Shown here one piece after another: positions 28,087 to 37,162 of a DNA stretch of 64,000 nucleotides. Origin of the DNA: WHSW01 sp963821345. Lineage in GTDB: Bacteria; Actinomycetota; Thermoleophilia; Solirubrobacterales; 70-9. The stretch covers positions 310,001 through 374,000 of the forward strand of contig CAWGDM010000012.1 in the NCBI GenBank assembly GCA_963821345.1. Reading direction: 5' to 3'. The position numbers and the translations under genes are program-made. The notes beneath the pieces were generated by a model that was not told the origin of the DNA, made no database searches, and worked only from the letters and a program-made list of their open reading frames with translations. Numbering within the stretch: the stretch's first letter is position 1; every line of letters begins with the position of its first letter.

Positions 28087-30076
28087 ATGGCCAACCGCCT
28101 CGCCGACGAGACCAGCCCGTACCTGCTCCAGCACAAGGACAACCCCGTCGACTGGTATCCGTGGGGCGACGAGGCGCGCGAACGGGCGCTCGAGCTCGAC
28201 CGGCCGCTGCTGGTCTCGATCGGCTACTCGTCGTGTCACTGGTGTCACGTGATGGAGCGCGAGTCGTTCGAGGACGCGGACACGGCGCGGTTCATGAACG
28301 AGCACTTCGTCTGTATCAAGGTCGATCGCGAGGAGCGCCCCGACGTCGACGCGATCTACATGGAGGCGGTCCAGGGGATGACCGGCCACGGCGGCTGGCC
28401 GCTGACCGCGTTCTGCGATCCCGAGGGGGTGCCGTTCTACGGCGGCACCTACTTCCCGCCCGAGCAGCGCCACGGGCTGCCCAGCTTCACGATGGTGATG
28501 GAGGCGATCGTCCAGTCGTGGGGGACGCAGCGCGAGCAGATCCGCGAGGCGGCGGGGCGGATCCGCACCCAGCTCGCGGCGGTCGGCCGCACCGATCCCG
28601 GCGACTCGGTCCCCGGTCCCGAGGTCGTCGAGGCGGCGGTCGCCACCCTGCTCACCAACGCCGACCGGCGCCACGGCGGCTTCGGCGGCGCGCCCAAGTT
28701 CCCGCCCGCATCGGCGCTCGAGCTGCTGCTGGCACGCGGCGAGAACGAGCTGGTCGAGCTGACCCTTGACGCGATCGCGGCCGGCGGCATCCACGACCAG
28801 ATCGGCGGCGGCTTCGCCCGCTACTCGGTCGACGACCGCTGGCTCGTGCCGCACTTCGAGAAGATGCTCTACGACAACGCGCTCCTGGCCCGCGCCTATC
28901 TGCACGGCTACCAGGCGCTCGGCCACGCGCGCTGGCGCCAGGCCTGCGAGCGCACGCTCGACTGGATGCTGGCCGAGATGCGCGGGCCGGAGGGCGGCTT
29001 CTACTCCGCCTACGACGCCGACTCCGAGGGCGTCGAGGGCAAGTTCTATGTCTGGACGCCGGCCGAGATCCGCGGGCGTGCTCGGCGACGGCGAGCCGCG
29101 GCGGTGATCGAGTACTACGGGGCGACCGATCACGGCAACTTCGAGGGCGCCAACATCCTCAACCTGATCGGCCGCCTCGAGGCCGAGCCCCCGCCGGGCC
29201 TTGACCAGGCGCGCCGGGACGCTGTACGAGGCGCGCGCGAAGCGGGTCTGGCCGGGGCTCGACGACAAGCGGGTGCTGTCGTGGAACGCGCTCGCGATCG
29301 CCGCGCTCGCCGACGCGGGGGCGGTGCTCGAGCGGCCGGACTACCTCGACGCCGCCCGCGGCTGCGCCGAGTTCGTCTGGACGACGATGCGCGACGGCGA
29401 CGGGCACCTGCTGCGCACCTACAACCACGGCGAGGCGAAGCTCAATGCCTACCTCGAGGACCACGCCTTCCTGGTCGAGGCGCTGCTGGTGCTCTACGAG
29501 TCGACCTTCGAGACGCGCTGGTTCGACGCCGCCCGCGAGACCGCCGAGGCGATGATCGCCCGCTTCGCCGACCCCGAGCGCGGCGGCTTCTTCACGACCT
29601 CCGACGACCACGAGCAGCTGATCGCCCGGCGCAAGGACGTCGACGACCACCCGATCCCGTCCGGCAACTCGTCGGCTGCCAACGGCCTGCTGCGGCTGGC
29701 GGCACTGACCGGCGAACGCCGCTACGCCGAGCACGCCGAGTCGGTCCTCCGCCTGTTCGGCCGCATCGGCGCCCGCCACGCCCAGGCCGTCGCCCACCTG
29801 CTGCGAGCCGTCGAGTTCGCCAACGCGCCGATCCGCGAGGTGGCGCTGGTGGCGCCCGAGGGCGCCGACGGCCTCGCCGAACTCGCTGCGGTCGTGCGCT
29901 CACGCCTGCGCCCGCACCTGGTGTTGGCTGGGGGCGTCGAGGGCACGGAGAGCCCGGAGCTGATGCTCGAGCGCCGTGCCGTTGACGGCCGCGCCGCCGC
30001 CTACGTCTGCGAACACTTCGCCTGTCGGGCGCCGGTCACCGAGCCCGCGGCGCTCGCCAGCGCCCTCGACGGATAG
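28087..30076 (+). CDS. YyaL-type thioredoxin-domain (DUF255) protein, frame broken by +1 event(s)
   Basis: This is a thioredoxin-like N-domain fused to an (alpha/alpha)6 barrel, as in YyaL/SSP411. The N-domain has the family motif YSSCHWCHVMERESF (CHWC at 50-53), and DDRWLVPHFEKMLYDNALL is also diagnostic. At about 29213 one extra base (in CGGGACG) shifts the frame. Downstream, LDDKRVLSWNALAIAALADA and DVDDHPIPSGNSSAANGLLR are in the next frame, to a stop at 30076. A local compensated disturbance lies at 29074-29095. Removing one base gives 662 residues, the normal size. The cellular function of the family is unclear, with cellobiose-epimerase-like and stress roles suggested. Confidence 0.85.
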
Positions 30077-30086
30077 ATTGCAGTCG

Positions 30087-30617
30087 ATGCCTACCGAGAC
30101 CAAGTCCGCCAGCAAGCCGAAGACCACCACCCAGATCGCCAAGGCCTACTTTGGGGCGATCGCCGATCGCGACCTCGACGCCGCGGTCGCGCTGTGGAAG
30201 CCGGGGTCGCGAGACCACATCCACGGGATCGTCGACATGCGCTCGGCGGCCGAGATCAAGGCGTTCTTCAGCGCCCAGTACGCCGCGTTCCCTGACTGGC
30301 AGTTCGAGATCCTCGAGCTCGCGGCGAGCGGCAAGAACGCCGCCTGTCGCTGGCGGGCCACGGGAACGTTCACCGGCCCCGGCCGCTTCCAGGGCCTGGC
30401 GCCGAACGGCAAGTCGATCGTCATGGAGGGCTGCGACATGCTCCGGGTCGAGGACGGCCAGATCGTCGAGAACAACGCCTACACCAACGCCGCCCTGATC
30501 GCCCAGCAGCTCGGGCTGCTGCCCGCCCAGGGCTCGACCGCCGACCGCGTCGTCACCGCCGCGTTCAACGCCAAGACCGCGACCGCGACCGCGATCGGCA
30601 AGCTGCGCGACCGCTAG
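30087..30617 (+). CDS. SnoaL-like/NTF2-fold protein
   Basis: The 176-residue protein has one SnoaL-like cone fold (TTQIAKAYFGAIADRDLDAA, IHGIVDMRSAAEIKAFF, AACRWRATGTFTGPGRFQG, IVMEGCDMLRVEDGQIVENN). The family includes polyketide cyclases and many proteins of unknown substrate. A lysine/serine-rich N-terminal tail precedes the domain. The ATG at 30087 is 10 bases after the yyaL stop. Its TAG shares CTAG with the stop of the convergent cupredoxin gene. Confidence 0.85.
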   Translation: MPTETKSASKPKTTTQIAKAYFGAIADRDLDAAVALWKPGSRDHIHGIVDMRSAAEIKAFFSAQYAAFPDWQFEILELAASGKNAACRWRATGTFTGPGRFQGLAPNGKSIVMEGCDMLRVEDGQIVENNAYTNAALIAQQLGLLPAQGSTADRVVTAAFNAKTATATAIGKLRDR

Positions 30618-30988
30618 CGGCGCTTCTTCGTCCGCAACGTCGCCTCCATGCCGCGCTGGCGGTGGTCGGAGAGCGAGCAGAAGAGCACGTAGGTGGCGTG
30701 CTTCTTCAGATGAGTGTCGAGGTTGACGACATCGCCGGGGCCGGTGACCCCGATCCCGATCTGCGCGTCGTCGCCGACCCGCTGCAGCTTCAGGTCGTGC
30801 GGGTCCTCCCCCGCGTTGACGAACTGGACGATCACCCGTCCCGGCGTCACCTTCGCCTTCGAGAGCACGATGTCGTACTCCGACCCGCGCGCCATCACCC
30901 GGTCGGGAACCCCTTTGGCCGAGCTGGCGGGCCCGGCGGCGACCAGCGCGAGGCAGAGCGCGCCGGAGATCGCGACGGCGCGCTTCAC
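30614..30988 (-). CDS. Exported cupredoxin-like protein
   Basis: The 124-residue protein begins with a Sec signal (VKRAVAISGALCLALVAAGP) and continues as a single blue-copper fold. Ligands are visible: His in GEDPHDLKLQ, then Cys, His and Met in LFCSLSDHRQRGMEA (C-x4-H-x4-M). It would carry electrons or bind copper outside the membrane. The GTG start overlaps the DUF1501 stop (GTGA at 30988-30985). It is the last gene of the DUF1800-DUF1501-cupredoxin operon. Confidence 0.9.
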   Translation of the reverse strand: MKRAVAISGALCLALVAAGPASSAKGVPDRVMARGSEYDIVLSKAKVTPGRVIVQFVNAGEDPHDLKLQRVGDDAQIGIGVTGPGDVVNLDTHLKKHATYVLFCSLSDHRQRGMEATLRTKKRR

Positions 30989-32355
30989 CCGATCAGGGTG
31001 GCGCGCGCGAACGAGCCGGCGTCGGGGATCACGGCGCCCGCGTCGACGCCGAACCACTGCTCGACGATCGAGCAGTAGAGGCCGCGGAAGTCGGACGTGG
31101 CCCGCAGGTTGTCATCCGGGTCGAGCTGGGTCAGGCCGGGGAACTCGCCGACCATCTGGCCCCTGACCTGGGTCCCGATCACGTAGGCGGCGCCGCCGGC
31201 GCCGTGGTCGGTGCCGGAATCGTTCTCCTCCGGTCGGCGGCCGAACTCGGACCAGACCAGGGTGATCACCCGGTCGGCGAGCCCGCGCGCCTCGAGGTCG
31301 GCCTGAAAGGCCGCGATCGAGTCGGTGGTGACCTTGATGTCGGAGTCGAAGCTCTCGGCCTGGTTGTCGTGGGTGTCGAAGCCTCCCGGCGCCGAGAGCG
31401 CCGCGCAGCGGATCGGCAACCCCGCTCCCAGCATCGCCGCCAGCGCCGCCAGGCTCTCGCCGAACCACTCGCCGTCGCCGGTCGGATAGGCGACCGGGGG
31501 CTGGATCTGCTCGCCCGAGAACGGCTCCAGCTGCGCCTTCAGCTGCATCGCCTGCGCCGCGGCTGCGCCGGCGGTCACCAGGCCCGAGTCCTTGACCCGG
31601 GCCGCGCCGCGCCCGAGCTCGCCGACGGCGCCGAACATCAGATCCTCGGGCTGGCCCCAGACGCCCTCGGCCCAGAGGTCGTAGGAGGGCCCGTCGACGG
31701 CGGCAACCGGGACCGAGCCGGTGGCCAGCGCCGGCGACAGCTGGCCGTCGAGCGACAGCCCCTGCAGCGGATTGTCCGGAGCGCCGATCACGTCCAACAG
31801 CCGGCCCATCCAGCCGGTGATCTCGCGCGGGAGCAGGCCGCCGACCTCCCAATAGTGGCGCGAGGTGAAGTGCGACTGGTCGGGGCTGGAGTAGCCGATC
31901 GCCGGGGCGACGGTCATCTTGTTCGCCTTGTGAAGGGCGTCGAAGGCGCCCGCCGCCGGGTTCCAGCGCAGGCTCGGGTCCTCTCCGAACGGCGTCCCGG
32001 CGCCCGAGGCGAGGGCCAGGCTCGGGCGCAGCGAGTGGTAGGCCGGGTCGGCGGTCGGCGCGAGCACCGAGAGCGAGTCACAGCCGCCGTCGAGGAAGAT
32101 CGAGACGAGCACGCGGTCGTTGCCGCCGGCGGCCTTGGCGATCCCCTCCTCGAGGTCGGCGAGCCGCAGCTTCGAGGCGCCGTAGACGGAGAGCATCGCG
32201 ACGCCGGAGCGAAGCAGGAACGAGCGGCGGCTGAGCCCGGTGCCGGCCGGGGCGGGCATCCCCGGCTCGATCGCGGGCAGCCCGCGCCCGGCCTCCGCCG
32301 CCGCGCGGCGGACCAGGTGCGAGCGGCTGAACTCCTCGCAGTGGTTGCAGGCCAT
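30985..32355 (-). CDS. DUF1501 protein with Tat signal
   Basis: The 456-residue protein belongs to DUF1501 (sulfatase/alkaline-phosphatase-like fold of unknown activity). Seen are a twin-arginine signal (LSRRSFLLRSGVAMLSVYGA) at about residue 42 after an unusual cysteine-containing N-terminus (MACNHCEEF), the block VSIFLDGGCDSLSVLAP, GGFDTHDNQ, and LVWSEFGRRPEENDSGTDHG near the C-terminus. DUF1501 genes nearly always sit next to DUF1800 genes, as here, and the ATG is nested in the DUF1800 stop (TGATG). The CxxC in the N-terminus before the Tat motif could bind metal. The substrate is unknown. Confidence 0.9.
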   Translation of the reverse strand: MACNHCEEFSRSHLVRRAAAEAGRGLPAIEPGMPAPAGTGLSRRSFLLRSGVAMLSVYGASKLRLADLEEGIAKAAGGNDRVLVSIFLDGGCDSLSVLAPTADPAYHSLRPSLALASGAGTPFGEDPSLRWNPAAGAFDALHKANKMTVAPAIGYSSPDQSHFTSRHYWEVGGLLPREITGWMGRLLDVIGAPDNPLQGLSLDGQLSPALATGSVPVAAVDGPSYDLWAEGVWGQPEDLMFGAVGELGRGAARVKDSGLVTAGAAAAQAMQLKAQLEPFSGEQIQPPVAYPTGDGEWFGESLAALAAMLGAGLPIRCAALSAPGGFDTHDNQAESFDSDIKVTTDSIAAFQADLEARGLADRVITLVWSEFGRRPEENDSGTDHGAGGAAYVIGTQVRGQMVGEFPGLTQLDPDDNLRATSDFRGLYCSIVEQWFGVDAGAVIPDAGSFARATLIG

Positions 32356-33704
32356 CAGCTCACCTGCAGATCGGGGGAGGTGGCGATCAGCATCCGCAAC
32401 GCGTTCTGGCCCAACAGCCGGAAGGTGTCCTGCTGCCAATCGGCGGTCGCCGAGGCGGCGACGGCGCCGGCGTAGCGCATCAGGCTCTTGTAGGTCGCGT
32501 TCGAGACCAGCGGGTCGCCCCAGAACTCGAGCGCTTTGCGCACCGCAACCTTCGGCGTCTCGGTGGCGTCATAGGGGGTCTCGTCGTCGATGACGTCGTA
32601 GCCGGAGATCTCGTTGGCGGCGATCCAGCGGCCGCGAAAGGTCGAGGTGTCGAGCCAGCGCGACTCGTTCCATCCGGCGACGTTCGGCGGCCGGAACAAG
32701 CGCTGGCCGGCGCGGTCGGAGATCCACGCCCAGTCGCTGGAGATCCCGCGACGGCGAGCTCGCAGGAGGCCGACGATGTAGACGATCGGCGGCTTCACCA
32801 TCGCCGGGCCCCGGTAGAAGGTCGGGTGCATGAGGATCGCCTCGACCACTGGGCGGACGGCGTGGTCGTGCTTGACGTAGAGCTTCTCCAGCGCCTTGCG
32901 CGTCTTCGCGTTCGGCGGCACCGGGATGAAATAGCTCCACAGCCGGTTGACGAAGTACGTCTTGTGGGCCGAGTGACTCACGCACAGGCGGCAGGAGTCG
33001 GTCCAGTCGAAGGCGCCGGTCTGGCCGAAGATCGTCTTCGAGCCGGCGTCGTGGCGCTTCGGGTCGAAGTGGAAGTTGACCAAGCCGACGTCGTCCTGAT
33101 AGTCGGCGTCCCAGCCGGTCAGCGCCCGCGCCTGCTCGCGGACGTCGTCCTCGGAGTAGGGGAAGCCGGAGTCGTCCGACGCCCCGAGCGTGAACAGCTC
33201 CATCATCTCGCGCGCGTAGTTCTCGTTCGGCGCCCGCTTCGTGTTGTCGATCCCCGAGAGCCAGACCAGCATCGCCGGGTTCGAGGTCAGCTCCAGCAGC
33301 AGGTCCGAGAACGGCCCCATCCAGCGGCGCTGGAACAGCTCCGCCTGCTCGATCGAGAGCTGCTGCGAGTTGACGTCGGCGGTCGCGAACCAGTCGTGCC
33401 AGATCAGCGCCATGCGCTCGACCAGCGGGTGGTTGCTGCGCACCATCCGGTCCATCCACCACAGCTGGTCGTGGCCGGAGGCGTCGAACGGCGCGAGCGG
33501 CAACCCGTCGCCGTCGACCGGCTCAGGGCCCTTGAGCCGTTCCGGCCCCTTCGGCCGGGTCAGGGAGTGGACGGCGCCGTTGAGGTTGAACCGGCGGGCG
33601 AGCTTGGCCGCCTCGCCCGGCTTCGGCCCGAAGCCGGCGCGCCACAGCAGGCGAGCCGCCTCGCGCTCGCCGAACTTGCCGCGATAAACCGGTACGTCCG
33701 CCAC
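32355..33704 (-). CDS. DUF1800 protein
   Basis: The 449-residue protein has the DUF1800 hallmark blocks: EREAARLLWRAGFGPKPGEA, MALIWHDWFATADVN, MLVWLSGIDNTKRAPNENYA followed by REMMELFTLG, and ARALTGW. A CxxC-like pair appears in DSCRLCVSHSAHKTYF. The function of the family is unknown; it is repeatedly linked to DUF1501 and to extracellular or Tat-exported proteins. Here no clear signal sequence is visible at the ATG (MADVPVYRGKFG). It is the first gene of the three-gene operon, with 113 bases upstream that show no further gene. Confidence 0.9.
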   Translation of the reverse strand: MADVPVYRGKFGEREAARLLWRAGFGPKPGEAAKLARRFNLNGAVHSLTRPKGPERLKGPEPVDGDGLPLAPFDASGHDQLWWMDRMVRSNHPLVERMALIWHDWFATADVNSQQLSIEQAELFQRRWMGPFSDLLLELTSNPAMLVWLSGIDNTKRAPNENYAREMMELFTLGASDDSGFPYSEDDVREQARALTGWDADYQDDVGLVNFHFDPKRHDAGSKTIFGQTGAFDWTDSCRLCVSHSAHKTYFVNRLWSYFIPVPPNAKTRKALEKLYVKHDHAVRPVVEAILMHPTFYRGPAMVKPPIVYIVGLLRARRRGISSDWAWISDRAGQRLFRPPNVAGWNESRWLDTSTFRGRWIAANEISGYDVIDDETPYDATETPKVAVRKALEFWGDPLVSNATYKSLMRYAGAVAASATADWQQDTFRLLGQNALRMLIATSPDLQVS

Positions 33705-33817
33705 TCGGGCATCTAATCGGCCCGCCCCGACGTGATCCTTTAGCCGTCTGGACGCCCGAACCGCCGCGCGCCCGCGCAGGCGTCGTCAGCGTCAGCCTCG
33801 AGCGGCCCTGAGCCGAG

Positions 33818-34882
33818 TCAGCGCAGGCGCTTGCGCAGCAGCTTCAGCGCCGCCTTCGCATCGATGACCCCGCCGCTGACGGTCTTGCCCTTGAACGCAG
33901 CCACTCGCCGCGCGCTGTCGATGATCGCCGCCTTGACCTGAGCGGGCTTCGCCTTCGGCTCGGCGCCGAACAGGATCGTCGCCACGCCGGCGGCCGTCGG
34001 CGCGGCGTAGCTGGTCGCGCAGGCGGTGGGGCCGAAGCCGCCGCCGTTGGTGGTCGTGACGCTGTTTTCGACCGGGACCGCGACGTCGACGCTGCGGGTC
34101 CCGAGGGCTCCGCACGAGGGCCCGTTGTCGGGGCCGCTCGTGGTCACGCAAAGGACGTTGCGCGCGTGCTCGAGGGTGCACGGAGCGCGCTGCTCGCCAT
34201 CGATGTCGGCGCCGGGCTCGTCACCCGAGGGAATCGCCACGAACAGCGTCCGCTTGGCGGCGGCGATCGCCTGGGCGAAGTCCTGCTCGGGCTCGCCGAC
34301 GAGCCAGCTCATGCTCACGACCCTGACCCCGCGCGCGGCGGCCCAGTCGAAGGCGGCCGCCTGCACGTACTGGTAGCACTGGTCGCCGTCCCAGCAGGTG
34401 CGCAGGGCGACGAAGCGGGCGTTGGGCGCCACCCCGGCGCCGCCGACCCCGTTGTTCCAGGCAGCGCCCAGCAGCCCGGCGACCGCGGTCCCGTGGCCGC
34501 TGAACCCCGGCGGGTCGCTCGGGTCCGGGTCCGCCAGCAGATTCGGTGGCTCGAGCGTCCCGAGCAGGTCCCAGCCCGCGGCGCCGGCCGCCACCGTGCC
34601 CGGATCGGGGAGCCCGTCGGGGTTCGGCGCCCTGGTCGCGGAGCCGAGCGAGAACAGGCGTGGCGCGATGTCGGGGTGGCCCAGATCGAGGCCGGTGTCG
34701 GCGACGAGCACGTTCACGTCGGCGAGCTTGCCCGCCTTCTTCACCGCCTTCGCCACCCGCATGATCTTCAGCGGCTGCTGCTGGCCGGCCATCGGGTCCG
34801 TCGGGCCGACGGCGGCCGAGGCCGATGCGCTGATCAGCAGCAACGAGGCGAGCGCGGCGGCTGCGGCAGCTCGACCCGGCAT
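33818..34882 (-). CDS. Secreted S8 (subtilisin-like) serine protease
   Basis: The 354-residue protein has a signal peptide (RAAAAAALASLLLISASASA) and a subtilase domain with the triad D62 (VADTGLDLGHPD), H130 (GFSGHGTAVAG) and Ser in CATSYAAPTAAGVATILFG. The short region between signal and domain (VAKAVKKAGKLADVNVLVAD) leaves no room for a classical I9 propeptide. The ATG lies 6 bases after the glnA stop, so it is probably co-transcribed with glutamine synthetase, an unusual pairing. Six cysteines in the domain suggest disulphides. Confidence 0.92.
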   Translation of the reverse strand: MPGRAAAAAALASLLLISASASAAVGPTDPMAGQQQPLKIMRVAKAVKKAGKLADVNVLVADTGLDLGHPDIAPRLFSLGSATRAPNPDGLPDPGTVAAGAAGWDLLGTLEPPNLLADPDPSDPPGFSGHGTAVAGLLGAAWNNGVGGAGVAPNARFVALRTCWDGDQCYQYVQAAAFDWAAARGVRVVSMSWLVGEPEQDFAQAIAAAKRTLFVAIPSGDEPGADIDGEQRAPCTLEHARNVLCVTTSGPDNGPSCGALGTRSVDVAVPVENSVTTTNGGGFGPTACATSYAAPTAAGVATILFGAEPKAKPAQVKAAIIDSARRVAAFKGKTVSGGVIDAKAALKLLRKRLR

Positions 34883-34888
34883 CGCGTC

Positions 34889-36247
34889 CTAGAGCACCGG
34901 CAGGAAGCGCTCGAGCTCCCAGGGCGTTACCTGGACCCGGTACTCCTCCCACTCCTCGCGCTTGATCTCGATGAAGCGCTTGAAGGTGTGCTCGCCGAGG
35001 ATCCGCAGCACCAGCTCCGACTCGGCGGCGACCTCGATCGCCTCGCCGAGCGTCTCGGGCAGCTGCTCGATCCCGCGCTGGGCGCGCTCCTCGGGGGTCA
35101 GGTGGTAGAGGTTCTGCTCCATCGGCTCGGGCAGCTCGTACCCCTGCTCGATCCCCTCCAGTCCCGCGTGGAGCATCCCCGCGAAGCACAGATACGGGTT
35201 GCAGCTGGGGTCCGGGCAGCGCAGCTCGGCCCGGGTCGCCTGCTCCTTGCCCGGGTGATAGAGCGGCACCCGGATCAGCGCCGAGCGGTTGCGCCGCGAC
35301 CAGGCCAGGTAGACGGGGGCCTCGTAGCCGGGGACCAAGCGCTTGTAGGAGTTCACCCACTGGGCGAACAGCGGCGCGATCTCGCGTGCGTGGCGCAACT
35401 GGCCGGCGATGAACGCCTTCGCGGTGTCGGAGAGGAAGTACTGGTCGTCGGCGTCGTAGAAGGCGTTGCGGCCGGCGGCCGACAGCGACTGGTGGACGTG
35501 CATCCCGGAGCCGTTCTCGCCGAACAGCGGTTTCGGCATGAAGGTCGCGTGCATCCCGTACTTCATCGCGTATTCCTTGACCGTGATCCGGTAGGTCATG
35601 CAGTCGTCGGACATCGCGAGCGCGTCCTTGTAGCGCATGTCGACCTCGTGCTGTGAGGGTCCGACCTCGTGGTGGGCGTACTCGACGTGGATGCCCAGCT
35701 GCTCGAGGGCGAGGATCGTCTCGCGGCGCACGTCGGAGCCCGCGTCGAGCGTGGTCAGGTCGAAGTAGCCACCCTCGTCGAGCACCTGCGGCGGCGCGCC
35801 GGCGGTCTTCGCCTCCTTGAAGTAGAAGTACTCGAGCTCGGGGCCGATGTTGTAGGCGTCGAACCCCATCTCCTCTGCCCGCTCCAGCGCCCGGCGCAGG
35901 ATCCACCGCGGGTCGCCCTCGTAGGGCTCGCCGCCGGGCACCTGCACGTCGCAGAACATGCGCGCTGTCGCCTTCTCCTCCGGTCGCCACGGCAGGACCG
36001 CGAAGCTGGAGGCATCGGGCATCGCGATCATGTCCGACTCCTCGATCGGGTTGAAGCCGGTGATCGAGGAGCCGTCGAATCCCATCCCGCCCTCGAACGC
36101 GTCCTCGAGCTCAGAGGAGTTGATCGAGAACGACTTCAGCTGGCCGAGCACGTCGGTGAACCAGAGCCGGATGAAGCGCACGTCGTGCTCACGCACGGCG
36201 GCGATCACGTCCTCGGCGGTCTGCGGGTGCGGCGGCTGGTCGGCCAT
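34889..36247 (-). CDS. glnA: Glutamine synthetase, type I
   Basis: It forms glutamine from glutamate, ammonia and ATP. The 452-residue enzyme has the type I signatures FDGSSITGF, GPELEYFYF, the ammonia/glutamate site NGSGMHVHQSL, and RNRSALIRVP. The length and lack of the ~25-residue insert place it with GSI-alpha rather than the long adenylylated GSI-beta form. The tyrosine equivalent to the adenylylation site is nevertheless present (QNLYHLTPEER). It is a possible second GS paralogue; no PII or adenylyltransferase gene is nearby. A secreted protease follows after 6 bases. Confidence 0.95.
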   Translation of the reverse strand: MADQPPHPQTAEDVIAAVREHDVRFIRLWFTDVLGQLKSFSINSSELEDAFEGGMGFDGSSITGFNPIEESDMIAMPDASSFAVLPWRPEEKATARMFCDVQVPGGEPYEGDPRWILRRALERAEEMGFDAYNIGPELEYFYFKEAKTAGAPPQVLDEGGYFDLTTLDAGSDVRRETILALEQLGIHVEYAHHEVGPSQHEVDMRYKDALAMSDDCMTYRITVKEYAMKYGMHATFMPKPLFGENGSGMHVHQSLSAAGRNAFYDADDQYFLSDTAKAFIAGQLRHAREIAPLFAQWVNSYKRLVPGYEAPVYLAWSRRNRSALIRVPLYHPGKEQATRAELRCPDPSCNPYLCFAGMLHAGLEGIEQGYELPEPMEQNLYHLTPEERAQRGIEQLPETLGEAIEVAAESELVLRILGEHTFKRFIEIKREEWEEYRVQVTPWELERFLPVL

Positions 36248-36331
36248 CTGGCGGCGAAGGTTATCCGTGATGGGTTGGCGTGCGTACTCGTAGTTGGTCC
36301 AGAGATTCGAGTTTTCGTTTGCACAGATGGC

Positions 36332-36434
36332 CTGGATCGAGTACCGTGCTTACGGCAGGTAAGTAATAGGCTAAAAGTAAAGTAAAGGCGGGATAACGGC
36401 CGGGTAAACCGGCCGCGAGGCGGAGGAAAAGCCG
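36332..36434 (+). promoter_or_regulatory. Promoter and AT-rich leader of the AhpD-fold gene
   Basis: TTGCAC and TACCGT, 17 bases apart (36332-36360), make a reasonable promoter pointing right. An A/T-rich leader with repeated TAAAGTAAAG follows, then a perfect hairpin CGGCCGG-GTAAA-CCGGCCG (36397-36415) and a ribosome site GGAGGAAAAG before the ATG at 36435. The hairpin ends just before the ribosome site. The leftward glnA promoter should lie in the same 187-base gap but is not obvious. Confidence 0.45.
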
Positions 36435-36998
36435 ATGACCATCAAGACAGACGTCAGCCGTTTCCACATCCACGACGAGCTCACCGCGCCGGAGGGAAGC
36501 GTCACGATCCTCAAGGGGGTCCAGGGCGCCGCGGGGTCGATCTCGAAGTTCCTCGGCGTGCTCGCGGGCGCGCCGGCGGCGCTGCGCTCCTACGCGCGCA
36601 TGCGCCACGAGCTGCGCGGGGGATCGCTCCCCCCGGCGACCCGGGAGCGGATCGCGCTCGCGGTCGCCGAGCGCCGCGGGGACCCGTACTCGATCGCCCA
36701 GCACGCGCGCACCGCGCGCGCGGCCGGACTCGGGCTGGACGAGATCACCGCGGCGCGGCGGTTTCGCTCCGCCGACCCCAGGGAGCAGTCGCTGCTGGTC
36801 TTCCTCGAGGCGCTGCTGGATACCGGGCGTCCGAAGCAGTACCTGGGCGAGGAGGCACGCGAGCACGACTGGACCGACGAGCAGCTGCTCGAGGCGATCG
36901 CGCACGTGGCGATGAACGAGTTCCAGAGCCTGATCGCGAACGCCGCGGCGCTGCCGCAGGACCAGGCCGACTCGGCGGTGTTGCCGGCGGCCGCCTAG
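36435..36998 (+). CDS. Carboxymuconolactone decarboxylase/AhpD-fold protein lacking the CxxC
   Basis: The 187-residue protein is a CMD-fold helical protein (LPPATRERIALAVAERRGDP, SIAQHARTARAAGLGLDEI). In AhpD the active motif is E-x3-C-x-Y-C-x3-H. Here the aligned segment is ERRGDPYSIAQH, so both cysteines are replaced (D and S) while Glu, Tyr and His stay. Peroxidase activity of the AhpD type is therefore not expected. The ribosome site is strong (GGAGGAAAAG). It is monocistronic, with no linked peroxiredoxin. Confidence 0.85.
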   Translation: MTIKTDVSRFHIHDELTAPEGSVTILKGVQGAAGSISKFLGVLAGAPAALRSYARMRHELRGGSLPPATRERIALAVAERRGDPYSIAQHARTARAAGLGLDEITAARRFRSADPREQSLLVFLEALLDTGRPKQYLGEEAREHDWTDEQLLEAIAHVAMNEFQSLIANAAALPQDQADSAVLPAAA

Positions 36999-37162
36999 AG
37001 GCTTGATGTGGGTTGGCCGTGCGTACGGGGACGCACGGGACCGAGCTGGTCGTGGCCGGCGGGCGAAGCGCATGCCGGTGGGCATGTGCGAGTCCCGACG
37101 GGCGCGGTCCAGCGACGGGATCCGTGCGTCATCCGTGCGTGCGGAGAACCCGCATCACGCCT

